NCBI GenBank assembly: GCA_965214125.1
Contig: CBDCBA010000032.1
Coordinates: 62,001-126,000 of the forward strand
Length of the DNA stretch: 64,000 nucleotides
DNA from: CBDCBA01 sp965214125
GTDB taxonomy: Bacteria; Planctomycetota; Phycisphaerae; Tepidisphaerales; Tepidisphaeraceae
Direction of reading: 5' to 3'
The translations under genes were made by a program, and so were the position numbers. Every line of letters begins with the position of its first letter. The stretch's first letter is position 1. Below, one piece after another: positions 41,498-49,889 of this stretch. A model generated the notes under the pieces. The model searched no databases and was not told the DNA's origin. It worked only from the letters and a program-made list of their open reading frames with translations.

Positions 41498-42445
41498 ATG
41501 ACCACGACCACCAAACTCATCGTTGCCGCCGCCTTTGCCGCCACGGGCGGCCTGGCCGCGAGCGCCTACGCCGGCGACTGCTGCGCGAGCGGCAGCAAGG
41601 CCGAGAAGCTGGCCGAGGGCCAGCAGTTCATCTCCACCACCGCCGATGACGAGGCCGCCGACGCGGTCGACGACAGCGGCCAGGTCGTGATCACCGGCCG
41701 CGCCGCCGACGAGATTCTGGCCGAGCTCGAGAACGCCCAAAGCTACGAGGAGGCCGAGCCGCTTCTGAAGGAGTTCATCGAAGCCCACCCCGAGAACGAG
41801 CAGTCGGCCCAGTTCATCTACGTCCTCGCCAGCCGCGAAACCGATCAGGAGAAGAAGCTGGAGATGTACCGCACGCTCGTCGAGAAGCACCCGGACACCC
41901 AGTTCGCCCAGATGGCCAAGGGCAGCCTGAAGCAGATGGAGCAGGTCGGCCAGCCGTTCGAGCTCACCTTTGAGGAGCTGCGCACCGGCGAGCAGATGAA
42001 CCTTCAGGAAGACCTCAAGGGCAAGGTCGTCGTCATCGACTTCTGGGCCACCTGGTGCGGGCCGTGCATCGCCGAGATGCCGAACATGAAGGAGCTGTAC
42101 AGCCAGTACAAGGATCAGGGCGTGGAGTTCGTGGGCATCAGCCTCGACGCCCCGCCGAGCGAGGGCGGCCGCGACAAGCTGCTGGCCTACGTCGAGGAGA
42201 ACGACGTCGAGTGGCCGCAGTACTACCAGGGCAACGGCTGGGACAGCGAGTTCTCCAAGAGCTGGGGCGTCAGCTCGATTCCGCAGCTCTTCATCATCGA
42301 TGCCGACGGCAAGCTCCACAGCACCGAGGCCCGCGGTCAGCTCGAGACGCTCATCCCCAAGCTGATCGCCCAGCGCGACGGCGCCGAGGGCGAGATGGAG
42401 GAGATGGAGGCCGAGGGAACCGACGAAGCCGCGATGGCGGAGTAG
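41498..42445 (+). CDS. secreted thioredoxin-like (TlpA/ResA-type) protein
   Basis: A 315-residue protein with signal peptide MTTTTKLIVAAAFAATGGLA ending near AYAGDCC. A helical TPR-like middle (about 65-150, with SYEEAEPLLKEFIEAHPENE) precedes a TlpA/ResA-type thioredoxin domain with active site DFWATWCGPCIAEMP near 185, an insertion GISLDAPPSEGGRDKLLAYV and cis-Pro SSIPQLFIIDADG. The C-terminus is acidic. It reduces or isomerises disulfides outside the cytoplasm, for example in cytochrome maturation. The start is supported by AAAGGA eight bases ahead. A strong terminator hairpin follows the stop. Confidence 0.88.
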   Translation: MTTTTKLIVAAAFAATGGLAASAYAGDCCASGSKAEKLAEGQQFISTTADDEAADAVDDSGQVVITGRAADEILAELENAQSYEEAEPLLKEFIEAHPENEQSAQFIYVLASRETDQEKKLEMYRTLVEKHPDTQFAQMAKGSLKQMEQVGQPFELTFEELRTGEQMNLQEDLKGKVVVIDFWATWCGPCIAEMPNMKELYSQYKDQGVEFVGISLDAPPSEGGRDKLLAYVEENDVEWPQYYQGNGWDSEFSKSWGVSSIPQLFIIDADGKLHSTEARGQLETLIPKLIAQRDGAEGEMEEMEAEGTDEAAMAE

Positions 42446-42481
42446 CGACCACCTGTCGCCCGCCCACCGCTTCTAAGAATG

Positions 42482-42524
42482 AGAAGAGCCCGACCGGCAC
42501 GCCCGGTCGGGCTCTTCTTGTTTC
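42482..42524 (+). terminator. intrinsic terminator after the thioredoxin-like gene
   Basis: A 16-bp stem, AGAAGAGCCCGACCGG with CCGGTCGGGCTCTTCT, is followed by TGTTTCGCTCTTCTTGTTTC. The tail repeats the 15-nt word GCTCTTCTTGTTTCG twice (42511-42540). It lies 37 bp after the stop and also between convergent genes. Confidence 0.75.
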
Positions 42525-42577
42525 GCTCTTCTTGTTTCGCAATCAAACCGCGTTGCAACGCGGCGCTGGGGCAGCCA

Positions 42578-43246
<669 letters not shown>

Positions 43247-43586
43247 GGAATTGAGTGGTGTGTGGAACAAATTGGGTTGCGGACGCGAAGCAGGTTACAG
43301 ACGCAAAGCACGCGCCGGCGACTCCCTGGGAGAACCGCGAGCGCGTGCGGGGTTGGAGGCAGGCGTGTCGGCTTGAGCAACTTGCGTCACGATTGCCGCC
43401 GGCTACTGAGCACCGCGTGGAGAATGCGTGTCCTCCCACAACCGCTCGTTAGCCGCCCCGCCTCGCGGGGCGCGTGGATCGGTGCTGAGCGCCCCGCGAG
43501 GCGGGGCGGCTAACGAGCACGCGCATGATCCATCGCGTTCTCAGTAACACCGGGCGCGACGTGGGCAGCCACCATGTACGCCTGCT
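43247..43586. other. spacer between the two cyclophilin genes
   Basis: About 340 bp. Its main content is repeat B2 (43444-43518), just past the stop of the cytoplasmic cyclophilin gene. A promoter for the lipoprotein cyclophilin gene should lie in 43250-43440, but no clear box is visible. No gene is supported. Confidence 0.4.
43444..43518. repeat. composite inverted repeat, family B, copy 2
   Basis: A perfect stem of about 31 bp, GCTCGTTAGCCGCCCCGCC.. with its complement ending GGCTAACGAGC, and a 13-nt spacer. The arms match copy 1 at 17140-17208 across 27 nt, while the spacer differs. Confidence 0.9.
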
Positions 43587-44072
43587 CTACGACTCGCTGA
43601 TCTCGATCGACTGAATCGTGTCGCCCTGCTCGATCTTATCGACCACGTCCTGCCCCTTCGTCACGCGGCCGAAAACGGCGTGCTTGCCGTCGAGCCAGTC
43701 GGTTTTGACGTGCGTGATGAAGAACTGGCTGCCGTTCGTGTCCGGCCCGGCGTTCGCCATCGACAGCGTGCCGGGGCCCTCGTGGCGGAGCTTCATGGCG
43801 CTCTTCTCGTCCTTGAACTTGTACCCCGGCCCGCCCGTGCCCGTGCCGGTGGGGTCGCCGCCCTGGACCATAAAGTCGGGGATGACGCGGTGGAACGTCA
43901 CGCCGTCGTAGAACCCGTCGCGGGCGAGGAAGACGAAGTTGTTCACCGTCTGCGGCGCATCGCTCGCCAGCAGGTCGACGGAAATCGTGCCGCGATCGGT
44001 TGTGATCTTTGCCGCGTACGTCTTGTCGGCGTCGATCTGCATGTCCGGCGGGCTCTGATAGGTCTTGCTCAT
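43587..44072 (-). CDS. cyclophilin-type peptidyl-prolyl isomerase, cytoplasmic
   Basis: A 161-residue single-domain cyclophilin with DGVTFHRVIPDFMVQGGDPT, TLSMANAGPDTNGSQFFITH and HAVFGRVTKGQDVVDKI. There is no signal peptide, so it is the cytoplasmic partner of the neighbouring lipoprotein form. Their near-identical opening (PPDMQID/PPEMQID) suggests a local duplication, the signal being gained or lost by one copy. It is divergent from the endonuclease III-like gene. Confidence 0.9.
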   Translation of the reverse strand: MSKTYQSPPDMQIDADKTYAAKITTDRGTISVDLLASDAPQTVNNFVFLARDGFYDGVTFHRVIPDFMVQGGDPTGTGTGGPGYKFKDEKSAMKLRHEGPGTLSMANAGPDTNGSQFFITHVKTDWLDGKHAVFGRVTKGQDVVDKIEQGDTIQSIEISES

Positions 44073-44255
44073 AGGGTGACGTGGTCGGTGGGGGTGTCGG
44101 AGAATCCTTCTGTGAGGGAGCGCAATCTAACGGTGGTGGTCCACACCGACGAGGGGCAAAACTCCCCCATTTCTGCGGTATTTCAGGGCGACCATGTGTC
44201 CACTCGGCCGCCGCACGCGACAAAATGCCGGCGGAACTGGCACCCCCGTTGCTGA

Positions 44256-45050
44256 TTGTCGGGCGTCCGACACGGAGGTCATCTGCCCGCCAGCAAGCTT
44301 CAGGATTTACCGGATCTCTTCGCCCCCGCGAAGTCGGATCGATCGCTGCGCGAGCTCGCGTTGGAAGTCCATCGCCGCCTGTGCGACGCCTACGGGTGTC
44401 CGGTCGCGTACTTTCACGATCTCGATCCGCTCGGCGAGCTTATCAGCAGCCTGTTGAGCCATCGGACTCGCAACGCCGACAGCGGGCGGGCGTTCCGGCA
44501 GGTGTGCGATCAGTTCGGCGTGCGGACATCGGGCTTGTGGGACGCCGTCGCCGACGCCGAAGTGGCCGCGGTGGAAGTCGCCATCGCCCCCTGCACCTGG
44601 CCGGAACACAAGGCGCCGACAATTCAGCACGTCCTGCGTGCGGTACGCGAGCGTGTTGGCCGGCTCGATACCGAGGCCCTCGACTTTCTCGGCGACCTGC
44701 CGGTGCCGGAGGCACGTCGATGGCTGGAGGAGATCCGCGGCGTCGGCCGCAAGACCAGCGCGGCCGTCTTGAGCTTCAGCCGCCTGCGGATGGCGGCCTT
44801 GCCGGTCGACAGCCACCACCACCGCGTCGCCCAACGGCTCGGACTGATCGGCCCAAAGGTCGACGTCGCAACGGCCCACGATCTTCTGGCCGCCCTGCTC
44901 CCGCCGGACTTCGACGCCCAGCAAACCTACGACCACCACGAGGTGCTGATGTTCCACGGCCAACGCGTCTGCCACTGGCGCCGCCCGGCGTGCGACGGCT
45001 GCGTCCTGCTGGGCCTCTGCCCAACCGGCCAGTCGCGCGAAGAAGCGTGA
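44256..45050 (+). CDS. endonuclease III-like DNA glycosylase (HhH-GPD, 4Fe-4S)
   Basis: About 264 residues. The helix-hairpin-helix IRGVGRKTSAAVL carries the Lys of bifunctional glycosylases, LPVDSHHHRVAQRLGLIG holds the catalytic Asp, and the C-terminal C-x6-C-x2-C-x5-C cluster (CHWRRPACDGCVLLGLC) binds a 4Fe-4S centre, exactly the Nth spacing. The His-rich VDSHHHRV replaces the usual VDTHV.RV. It probably removes oxidised pyrimidines. The start is uncertain: TTG at 44256 is the longest reading, but GGAGG at 44275-44279 points to a start a few bases later. Convergent with the ABC transporter operon across repeat A3. Confidence 0.85.
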   Translation: MSGVRHGGHLPASKLQDLPDLFAPAKSDRSLRELALEVHRRLCDAYGCPVAYFHDLDPLGELISSLLSHRTRNADSGRAFRQVCDQFGVRTSGLWDAVADAEVAAVEVAIAPCTWPEHKAPTIQHVLRAVRERVGRLDTEALDFLGDLPVPEARRWLEEIRGVGRKTSAAVLSFSRLRMAALPVDSHHHRVAQRLGLIGPKVDVATAHDLLAALLPPDFDAQQTYDHHEVLMFHGQRVCHWRRPACDGCVLLGLCPTGQSREEA

Positions 45051-45089
45051 TCTGCCGGGACGGCGTCTGTTCGTGTGCAGCGTCGTCCG

Positions 45090-45163
45090 GGTAGCCGCGG
45101 ACCTTGGTCCGCGTTCTGGACACCCACCTGCACGCGACGCGCGGAGCAAGCTCCGCGGCTACC
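45090..45163. repeat. composite inverted repeat, family A, copy 3
   Basis: A 74-bp element with the same ends as 34938-35011 (GGTAGCCGCGGACC.. / ..GGAGCAAGCTCCGCGGCTACC) and a different spacer. A short hairpin with CGGTTGAACTGCAACCG follows at about 45182-45200, recalling the GCGGTTGAAC outer stem of the element at 57128-57267. Confidence 0.88.
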
Positions 45164-45203
45164 ACCGGCAAATGAGTCGCAAAACGGTTGAACTGCAACC
45201 GGT

Positions 45204-46619
45204 CTAAGCGTCGGTCTTCTTGAGCTTGGGATCGATGGCGTCGCGGAGGCTTTCGCCGATGAGGATATAGGCGAAGACCGTCAGGAAGATCGCGAGGCCG
45301 GGGAAGGTGGCGATCCACCAGTTGAAGCCCGTGCCGCCGCTGCGCGCCTGGTTGAGGAGCTGGCCCCAGGAGGGGTCGGTCGCCTCAAGCCCGAGGCCGA
45401 GGAAGCTCAGGATGCTTTCGAGCAGGATGGCCGTCGCCACGCCGAAGCTGGCGTTGACGAGCACGGGCGCCACGCCGTTGGGCAGCATGTGCTTGAACAG
45501 AATGCTGTGCAGCGGCAGCCCCGTGGCGCGGGCGGCCTGCACGAACTCTTGGCCGCGCAGCTTGAGGAACTCGGCGCGGATCAGCCGCGCATCCGCCATC
45601 CAGCTGACGAGGCCGATCGTGACCATCATCAGCCAGATGTTCTTGCCGAAGAAGACGGTCACGATCAGCAGCAGCACGATGCGCGGGACGGCTTGCACGA
45701 TCTCAATAACACGCATCAGCAGCAGGTCGACGACCCCGCCGAAGTACCCCATGATCGCGCCGTAGATCACGCCGATGAGCGTCGCGATGCCCGTGGAGAT
45801 GAACCCGATCGCCAACGCCACGCGCGTGGCGTAGATCATCCGGCTGGCCATGTCCTCGCCGATGGTCGTGGTGCCGAGCCAGTGGCTGGTTGGCAGGCGG
45901 TTGAGGTCCTTGATCGTCTGCTCGCTCGTCGGCTCGATCGCCCCGTTCGTGAGCGTGGACAGGCCGTTCTTGACTGCTCGGCTCCACCAGGGGGGAACGA
46001 TCCGGGCATCGCCGACGTCGCGCAGGGCGTCGTTGGCGCTGAAGGGAATCGGGGCGTCGATCGACCGCGTGATCTCGCCGTCGGCCTCGGCTTGGCGCCA
46101 GGTGGAGTAGATCTCGATGTCCGGCGGGTCGAGCAGCGCTATGCCCGTCAGCACGACGACCCCGAGGAACAGGATGAACCCCAGCAGGAGCTGGCCGAAG
46201 TTGAAGCCAAGGCGCTTGCGTTGCGCCAGCATCACCACGCCGCCGATGAAGGCGCCGATCAAGCTCAAATCGACCCAGTTGAGCCCCTGCAACAGCGGGC
46301 TCGACCACGAGCCGTCGCTCCACTTGACCAGGTACGGCCGCGTGTTGGCGATGAATGGGGCGAAGACTGCCACGAGGACGAGCAGAAGCACCCACGCCGC
46401 GCCGATGCGGGCGCCGGTGCGCGAGAAGGTGTCGGCCAACGCCTGGACGAGCAGCGACCGCGACGGCCTCGACACGCCACTGCGCTGGTAGGCCGGGACG
46501 GCGTTCGGGACGGCGTTCGGGTCGGTCGTCGCCCCCCCGCCGAACGCGCGGTCGATCGCCGGCGCCGATGGATCATCGGCGTCGGGCGGCGAAACGGGCT
46601 GTTCCTCGGGCAACGTCAC
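45204..46619 (-). CDS. peptide-type ABC transporter permease (OppC-like) with extra membrane segments
   Basis: A 471-residue permease from a GTG start, last gene of the operon. The C-terminal 270 residues are a standard binding-protein-dependent transport domain with the EAA-loop region LRGQEFVQAARATGLPLHSI and LESILSFLGLGLEATDPSWG. OppC proteins are near 300 residues. Here the N-terminal part is expanded: after the first helix (VLLLVLVAVFAPFIA) come two more hydrophobic segments (LSLIGAFIGGVVML and FGQLLLGFILFLGVVVLTGI) and an extracytoplasmic loop before HWLGTTTIGEDMASR. It pairs with the OppB-like permease 31 bp upstream. Confidence 0.88.
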   Translation of the reverse strand: MTLPEEQPVSPPDADDPSAPAIDRAFGGGATTDPNAVPNAVPAYQRSGVSRPSRSLLVQALADTFSRTGARIGAAWVLLLVLVAVFAPFIANTRPYLVKWSDGSWSSPLLQGLNWVDLSLIGAFIGGVVMLAQRKRLGFNFGQLLLGFILFLGVVVLTGIALLDPPDIEIYSTWRQAEADGEITRSIDAPIPFSANDALRDVGDARIVPPWWSRAVKNGLSTLTNGAIEPTSEQTIKDLNRLPTSHWLGTTTIGEDMASRMIYATRVALAIGFISTGIATLIGVIYGAIMGYFGGVVDLLLMRVIEIVQAVPRIVLLLIVTVFFGKNIWLMMVTIGLVSWMADARLIRAEFLKLRGQEFVQAARATGLPLHSILFKHMLPNGVAPVLVNASFGVATAILLESILSFLGLGLEATDPSWGQLLNQARSGGTGFNWWIATFPGLAIFLTVFAYILIGESLRDAIDPKLKKTDA

Positions 46620-46650
46620 GAAAGGCGAATGAAGAGAAAAGGAGGGTGAG

Positions 46651-47904
46651 TTAGTCGTAGCTCACGCGCGGGTCGGCGATCGCGTAGGCGATGTCGGCCA
46701 GCAGGTAGGCGATGATCGTGAGCAGCAGCGTGATGAGCGTCAGGCTCAGGAAGACCTCGTTGTCGCCGCGCTTGAGCGACTCGATGACGAGCCGGCCCAT
46801 GCCGTTGATGCTGAAGATCGTCTCGACCACCACCGACCCCGCGATGATCGCCGGCAAAATCGCCGACAGCACCGTGATGATCGGCAAGAGCGCGTTGCGG
46901 AACGCGTGCCGCCACAGCACGATCCCCGGCTTCAGGCCCTTGGCGCGGGCGGTGCGGACGTAGTCGCTGTTGAGCACTTCGAGCAGGCTGGTGCGGGCGA
47001 TCTTCGAGAGGTAGGCGAACTGCGCGTACGTCAGGCAGATCACCGGCAGCACGAGGTGCCACGCCGAGTCGAGCAGGTAGCCCCGCTGGAACTCGCCGCC
47101 GGCCCAGGTGGGAAAGAAGGTCATCGCGCCGGCGTCGATGTCGTTCAGCCCGGCGGCGGGGAACCAGCGGAAGTATTCCACGTTGCACAGGAAGCCGATG
47201 AACATCACGCCCACCCAGATCGCCGGCAGGCTGTAGAGGGCCAGCAGCAGCGTGCCGGTGCCCCAGTCCTGCCACTTGCCGCGGTGGCTCGCCGACCACA
47301 CGCCGGTGACGATCGAGATGATGACCGCCAGCGGCAGCGAGATGAAGTTCAGCAGCAACGTGATCGGCAACGCCTGAGCGATCAGCTCGAAGGCCGGCCT
47401 CTGGTGGATGTAACTGTCGCCCAGGTCCGGCGATTTGACGGGCACCTTGTCGAAGCGAAACGCGCCCGGCCGCGGCGAGAAGTTCACCGCGCCCGCGTCC
47501 TCGGCCTGCTCCTCGGCGGCGTCAACCGCGTCGCGCAGGTCGTCGCCGGCCAGGTCGGGATCGGCGGCCTTGAGCTCGGCCTCCTTCTCCTCGCGCCAAG
47601 CGCGGCGGAGCTTGCGGGCCTCGACGACTTTGGGTTCGTCGAACTTCCAGACGTGCAGGCCGATCGGCGAGGCGTTGTTGAGCCAGCGGAAGTAGCGGAC
47701 GGGGAACGGGTCATCCAAGCCGTACCGCTCGTTGATGTACGCCTCGCGTTGCTCGCGCACGCCGGGCTGAAGGTCGCCGCCGGGCGGGAGCAGGACATCC
47801 GTCACCTTGATCGGCGCCGCCGCCAGCAGCCCGAAGACCAGCAGCGTCGCGCCCACGAGGGTCGGCCCGAACAGGAGGATGCGGCGAATCAGGTAACTGA
47901 ACAT
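46651..47904 (-). CDS. peptide-type ABC transporter permease (OppB-like) with charged insertion
   Basis: A 417-residue permease. The N-terminal helix MFSYLIRRILLFGPTLVGAT and YGLDDPFPVRYFRWL are typical of OppB. Transport-domain helices follow, with the EAA-like LNSDYVRTARAKGLKPGIVL. Between about residues 83 and 160 a highly charged, probably helical insertion (VVEARKLRRAWREEKEAELK, EEQAEDAGAV) enlarges the first periplasmic loop; normal OppB (about 310 residues) lacks it. ATG at 47904 starts at the membrane helix. It forms the second permease pair with the downstream OppC-like gene. Confidence 0.88.
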   Translation of the reverse strand: MFSYLIRRILLFGPTLVGATLLVFGLLAAAPIKVTDVLLPPGGDLQPGVREQREAYINERYGLDDPFPVRYFRWLNNASPIGLHVWKFDEPKVVEARKLRRAWREEKEAELKAADPDLAGDDLRDAVDAAEEQAEDAGAVNFSPRPGAFRFDKVPVKSPDLGDSYIHQRPAFELIAQALPITLLLNFISLPLAVIISIVTGVWSASHRGKWQDWGTGTLLLALYSLPAIWVGVMFIGFLCNVEYFRWFPAAGLNDIDAGAMTFFPTWAGGEFQRGYLLDSAWHLVLPVICLTYAQFAYLSKIARTSLLEVLNSDYVRTARAKGLKPGIVLWRHAFRNALLPIITVLSAILPAIIAGSVVVETIFSINGMGRLVIESLKRGDNEVFLSLTLITLLLTIIAYLLADIAYAIADPRVSYD

Positions 47905-47969
47905 CGGCGGACCACGAGCACGACGACCAAGACGAACCCCCGACGCACCCTCCCTCCACCCCCGCCACC

Positions 47970-49832
47970 TTACTGCGTCGGCTGCGCCGCCGCGTTGCCC
48001 GCCCACCACGGCAGCACGCCGCCGTTAAGGTACTCGTAGTTCAGTCCCAGCGGCGTCTCGTCGACGTTGCGAATCCGCTCGTTGAACAGGCGCAGCGCCT
48101 TACGGTTGAGCAGGAACGTGTAGGGCTGCTCGTCGTGCAAAATTTGGTGGACCTTGTGCCACTTGGGCATCCGCTCGGCCGGGTCCATGGTCTTGCGTGC
48201 GTCGCGGATGGCGGCATCGACGGCCTCCGACCGGTAGGCCGTCCGGTTGTCGCCGCCGGTCTTGGCCTGCTCGATGCTGAAGATCTGGAACGGGTCGGTC
48301 TCCGGCGTGCTGCTCCAGCCGAGCGTGACGGCCTCGAAGTCGCTCTTGTTGAGCTTGTCCACCAGCACCGGCCAGTCCTGGCGATCGGGCTCCATCAGCA
48401 CCTTTCCTGCGGCGAAGTTGTCCTTCAGGAACAGGGCGATCTTCTCGCTCGTCTCGCTGCTGGAGTACATCAGCTTGAACCGCAGCTCGCGCCCCTGCTC
48501 GTTCTCCAGGATGCCGTTGCCGTCGCGATCCTCCCAGCCCGCCTCGGCCAGCAACGCCATCGCGGCCTTCACGTCGTAGGCCCACGGCTCGATGTCCGGG
48601 TTGGTCTGCGGCCCCGTCGGCGCGAACGGCCCGCTCGCGACGCTCGCGTAGCCGTAGTAAATCTCGTCGGCCAGCCGCTGGCGATCAACGAGCATCGTCA
48701 TCGCCCGCCGGACGCGCGGGTCGGCGAAGATCGTCGCCTCCTGTCGGCCGTCGATGCGCTTCTCCTGGTTCCACCCAATGTACGTGTACCCGCCAAACGG
48801 CGTGTCGTAGGCGATGGGGTCGGCGAACTTCAGGATCTCGGGGTCCTCCGACATCGTCACGTACTGCTCGGGAACGGTCCGCAGCACGTCGAGCTCCTGG
48901 TTGCGGAACATCACCGACGTAGCGGCGTCGTTCTCGATCTGTTGGAACACCATCCGGTCAAATGTCGGCGGAACGCCCCAGTACCGCGGGTTGCGGACCA
49001 GGGTGACGGGGTCCTCCGGCGACCAGTTCGTGCCCGCCTCAAGCACGTAGGGCCCGCTGCCGAACAGCAGCGACACGCTCTCGTTGTAATCAACCGGCGA
49101 GTACTTGCCGTAAAACTCCTTCGACAGAATGCTCGTAAGCACAACCTGCTCGAAGTTCAGGAAGTACGGCTCGTTGAAGACGAACTCGATCGTTCGCTCG
49201 TCCTTGACCGTGACGCTCTCGAGCTTATCGAAGTAGGAGCGGGCGCGGTCGGCCTGCACCTCAGGGTTGAGGATCCAGTCGAAGGTCCACTTCACGTCCT
49301 CGGCCGTCAGCGGCGTGCCGTCGCTGAAGCGGACGTTGTCGCGCAGGGTGAAGGTGAACGTCAGGCCGTCCTCGCTGGTCTCCCAGCTTTCGGCGAGCTT
49401 TGGGACGAACTCCAGCGTGTACGGGTCGCGCTGCGCCAGGCTCTCGCAGACGAGCAGTTCCATCCACGTTTGGTAGACGTCGCTGCTCACCAGCGGCGTG
49501 AGCCGGCCAATCTTGATGCCGAAGTTGTCGATGTAGTCGCCGCCCCGCTCGAAGCCGGCCTGCTGTTCGGCCTGCTCGAGATAGTAGAAGGGGTTGGTTT
49601 CCGGCGATCCCGCCACCCCGCCGCCACCGGCCGCCCCGGCAACCATCACGCCGCTGTTGAGCTTGCGCTCGATACGGTTGACGTCGTCGGCGAGCTGCTT
49701 GTTCTGGTCGCGCACGTCCTGAATCAGCGACCACTGCCGGTCGAACTGCACCATCGCCAGCACCACCGCGATCAGGACGGCGGTCACGAGGGCGAACAGG
49801 AAAAAGTCCTTGATCCCAAAGCGATTTTCCAT
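47970..49832 (-). CDS. family 5 extracellular solute-binding protein, membrane-anchored
   Basis: A 620-residue protein. It starts with an uncleaved-looking membrane helix (FFLFALVTAVLIAVVLAMVQ) and a short coiled coil (DVRDQNKQLADDVNRIERKL) rather than a lipobox. The SBP_bac_5 domain follows: LAESWETSEDGLTFTFTLRD near 165, FSDGTPLTAEDVKWTFDWIL, and late DPRVRRAMTMLVDRQRLADE. The domain binds peptides or similar solutes. ATG at 49832 has AAGGAA about eight bases ahead, better than Met at 49853. The fixed helical stalk differs from the secreted protein at the head of the operon. Confidence 0.88.
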   Translation of the reverse strand: MENRFGIKDFFLFALVTAVLIAVVLAMVQFDRQWSLIQDVRDQNKQLADDVNRIERKLNSGVMVAGAAGGGGVAGSPETNPFYYLEQAEQQAGFERGGDYIDNFGIKIGRLTPLVSSDVYQTWMELLVCESLAQRDPYTLEFVPKLAESWETSEDGLTFTFTLRDNVRFSDGTPLTAEDVKWTFDWILNPEVQADRARSYFDKLESVTVKDERTIEFVFNEPYFLNFEQVVLTSILSKEFYGKYSPVDYNESVSLLFGSGPYVLEAGTNWSPEDPVTLVRNPRYWGVPPTFDRMVFQQIENDAATSVMFRNQELDVLRTVPEQYVTMSEDPEILKFADPIAYDTPFGGYTYIGWNQEKRIDGRQEATIFADPRVRRAMTMLVDRQRLADEIYYGYASVASGPFAPTGPQTNPDIEPWAYDVKAAMALLAEAGWEDRDGNGILENEQGRELRFKLMYSSSETSEKIALFLKDNFAAGKVLMEPDRQDWPVLVDKLNKSDFEAVTLGWSSTPETDPFQIFSIEQAKTGGDNRTAYRSEAVDAAIRDARKTMDPAERMPKWHKVHQILHDEQPYTFLLNRKALRLFNERIRNVDETPLGLNYEYLNGGVLPWWAGNAAAQPTQ

Positions 49833-49889
49833 GACATATTCCTTACGCGGCACGGCGGCGGCCGGTTTGCGGCCGGGTTGCGGGGAGGG

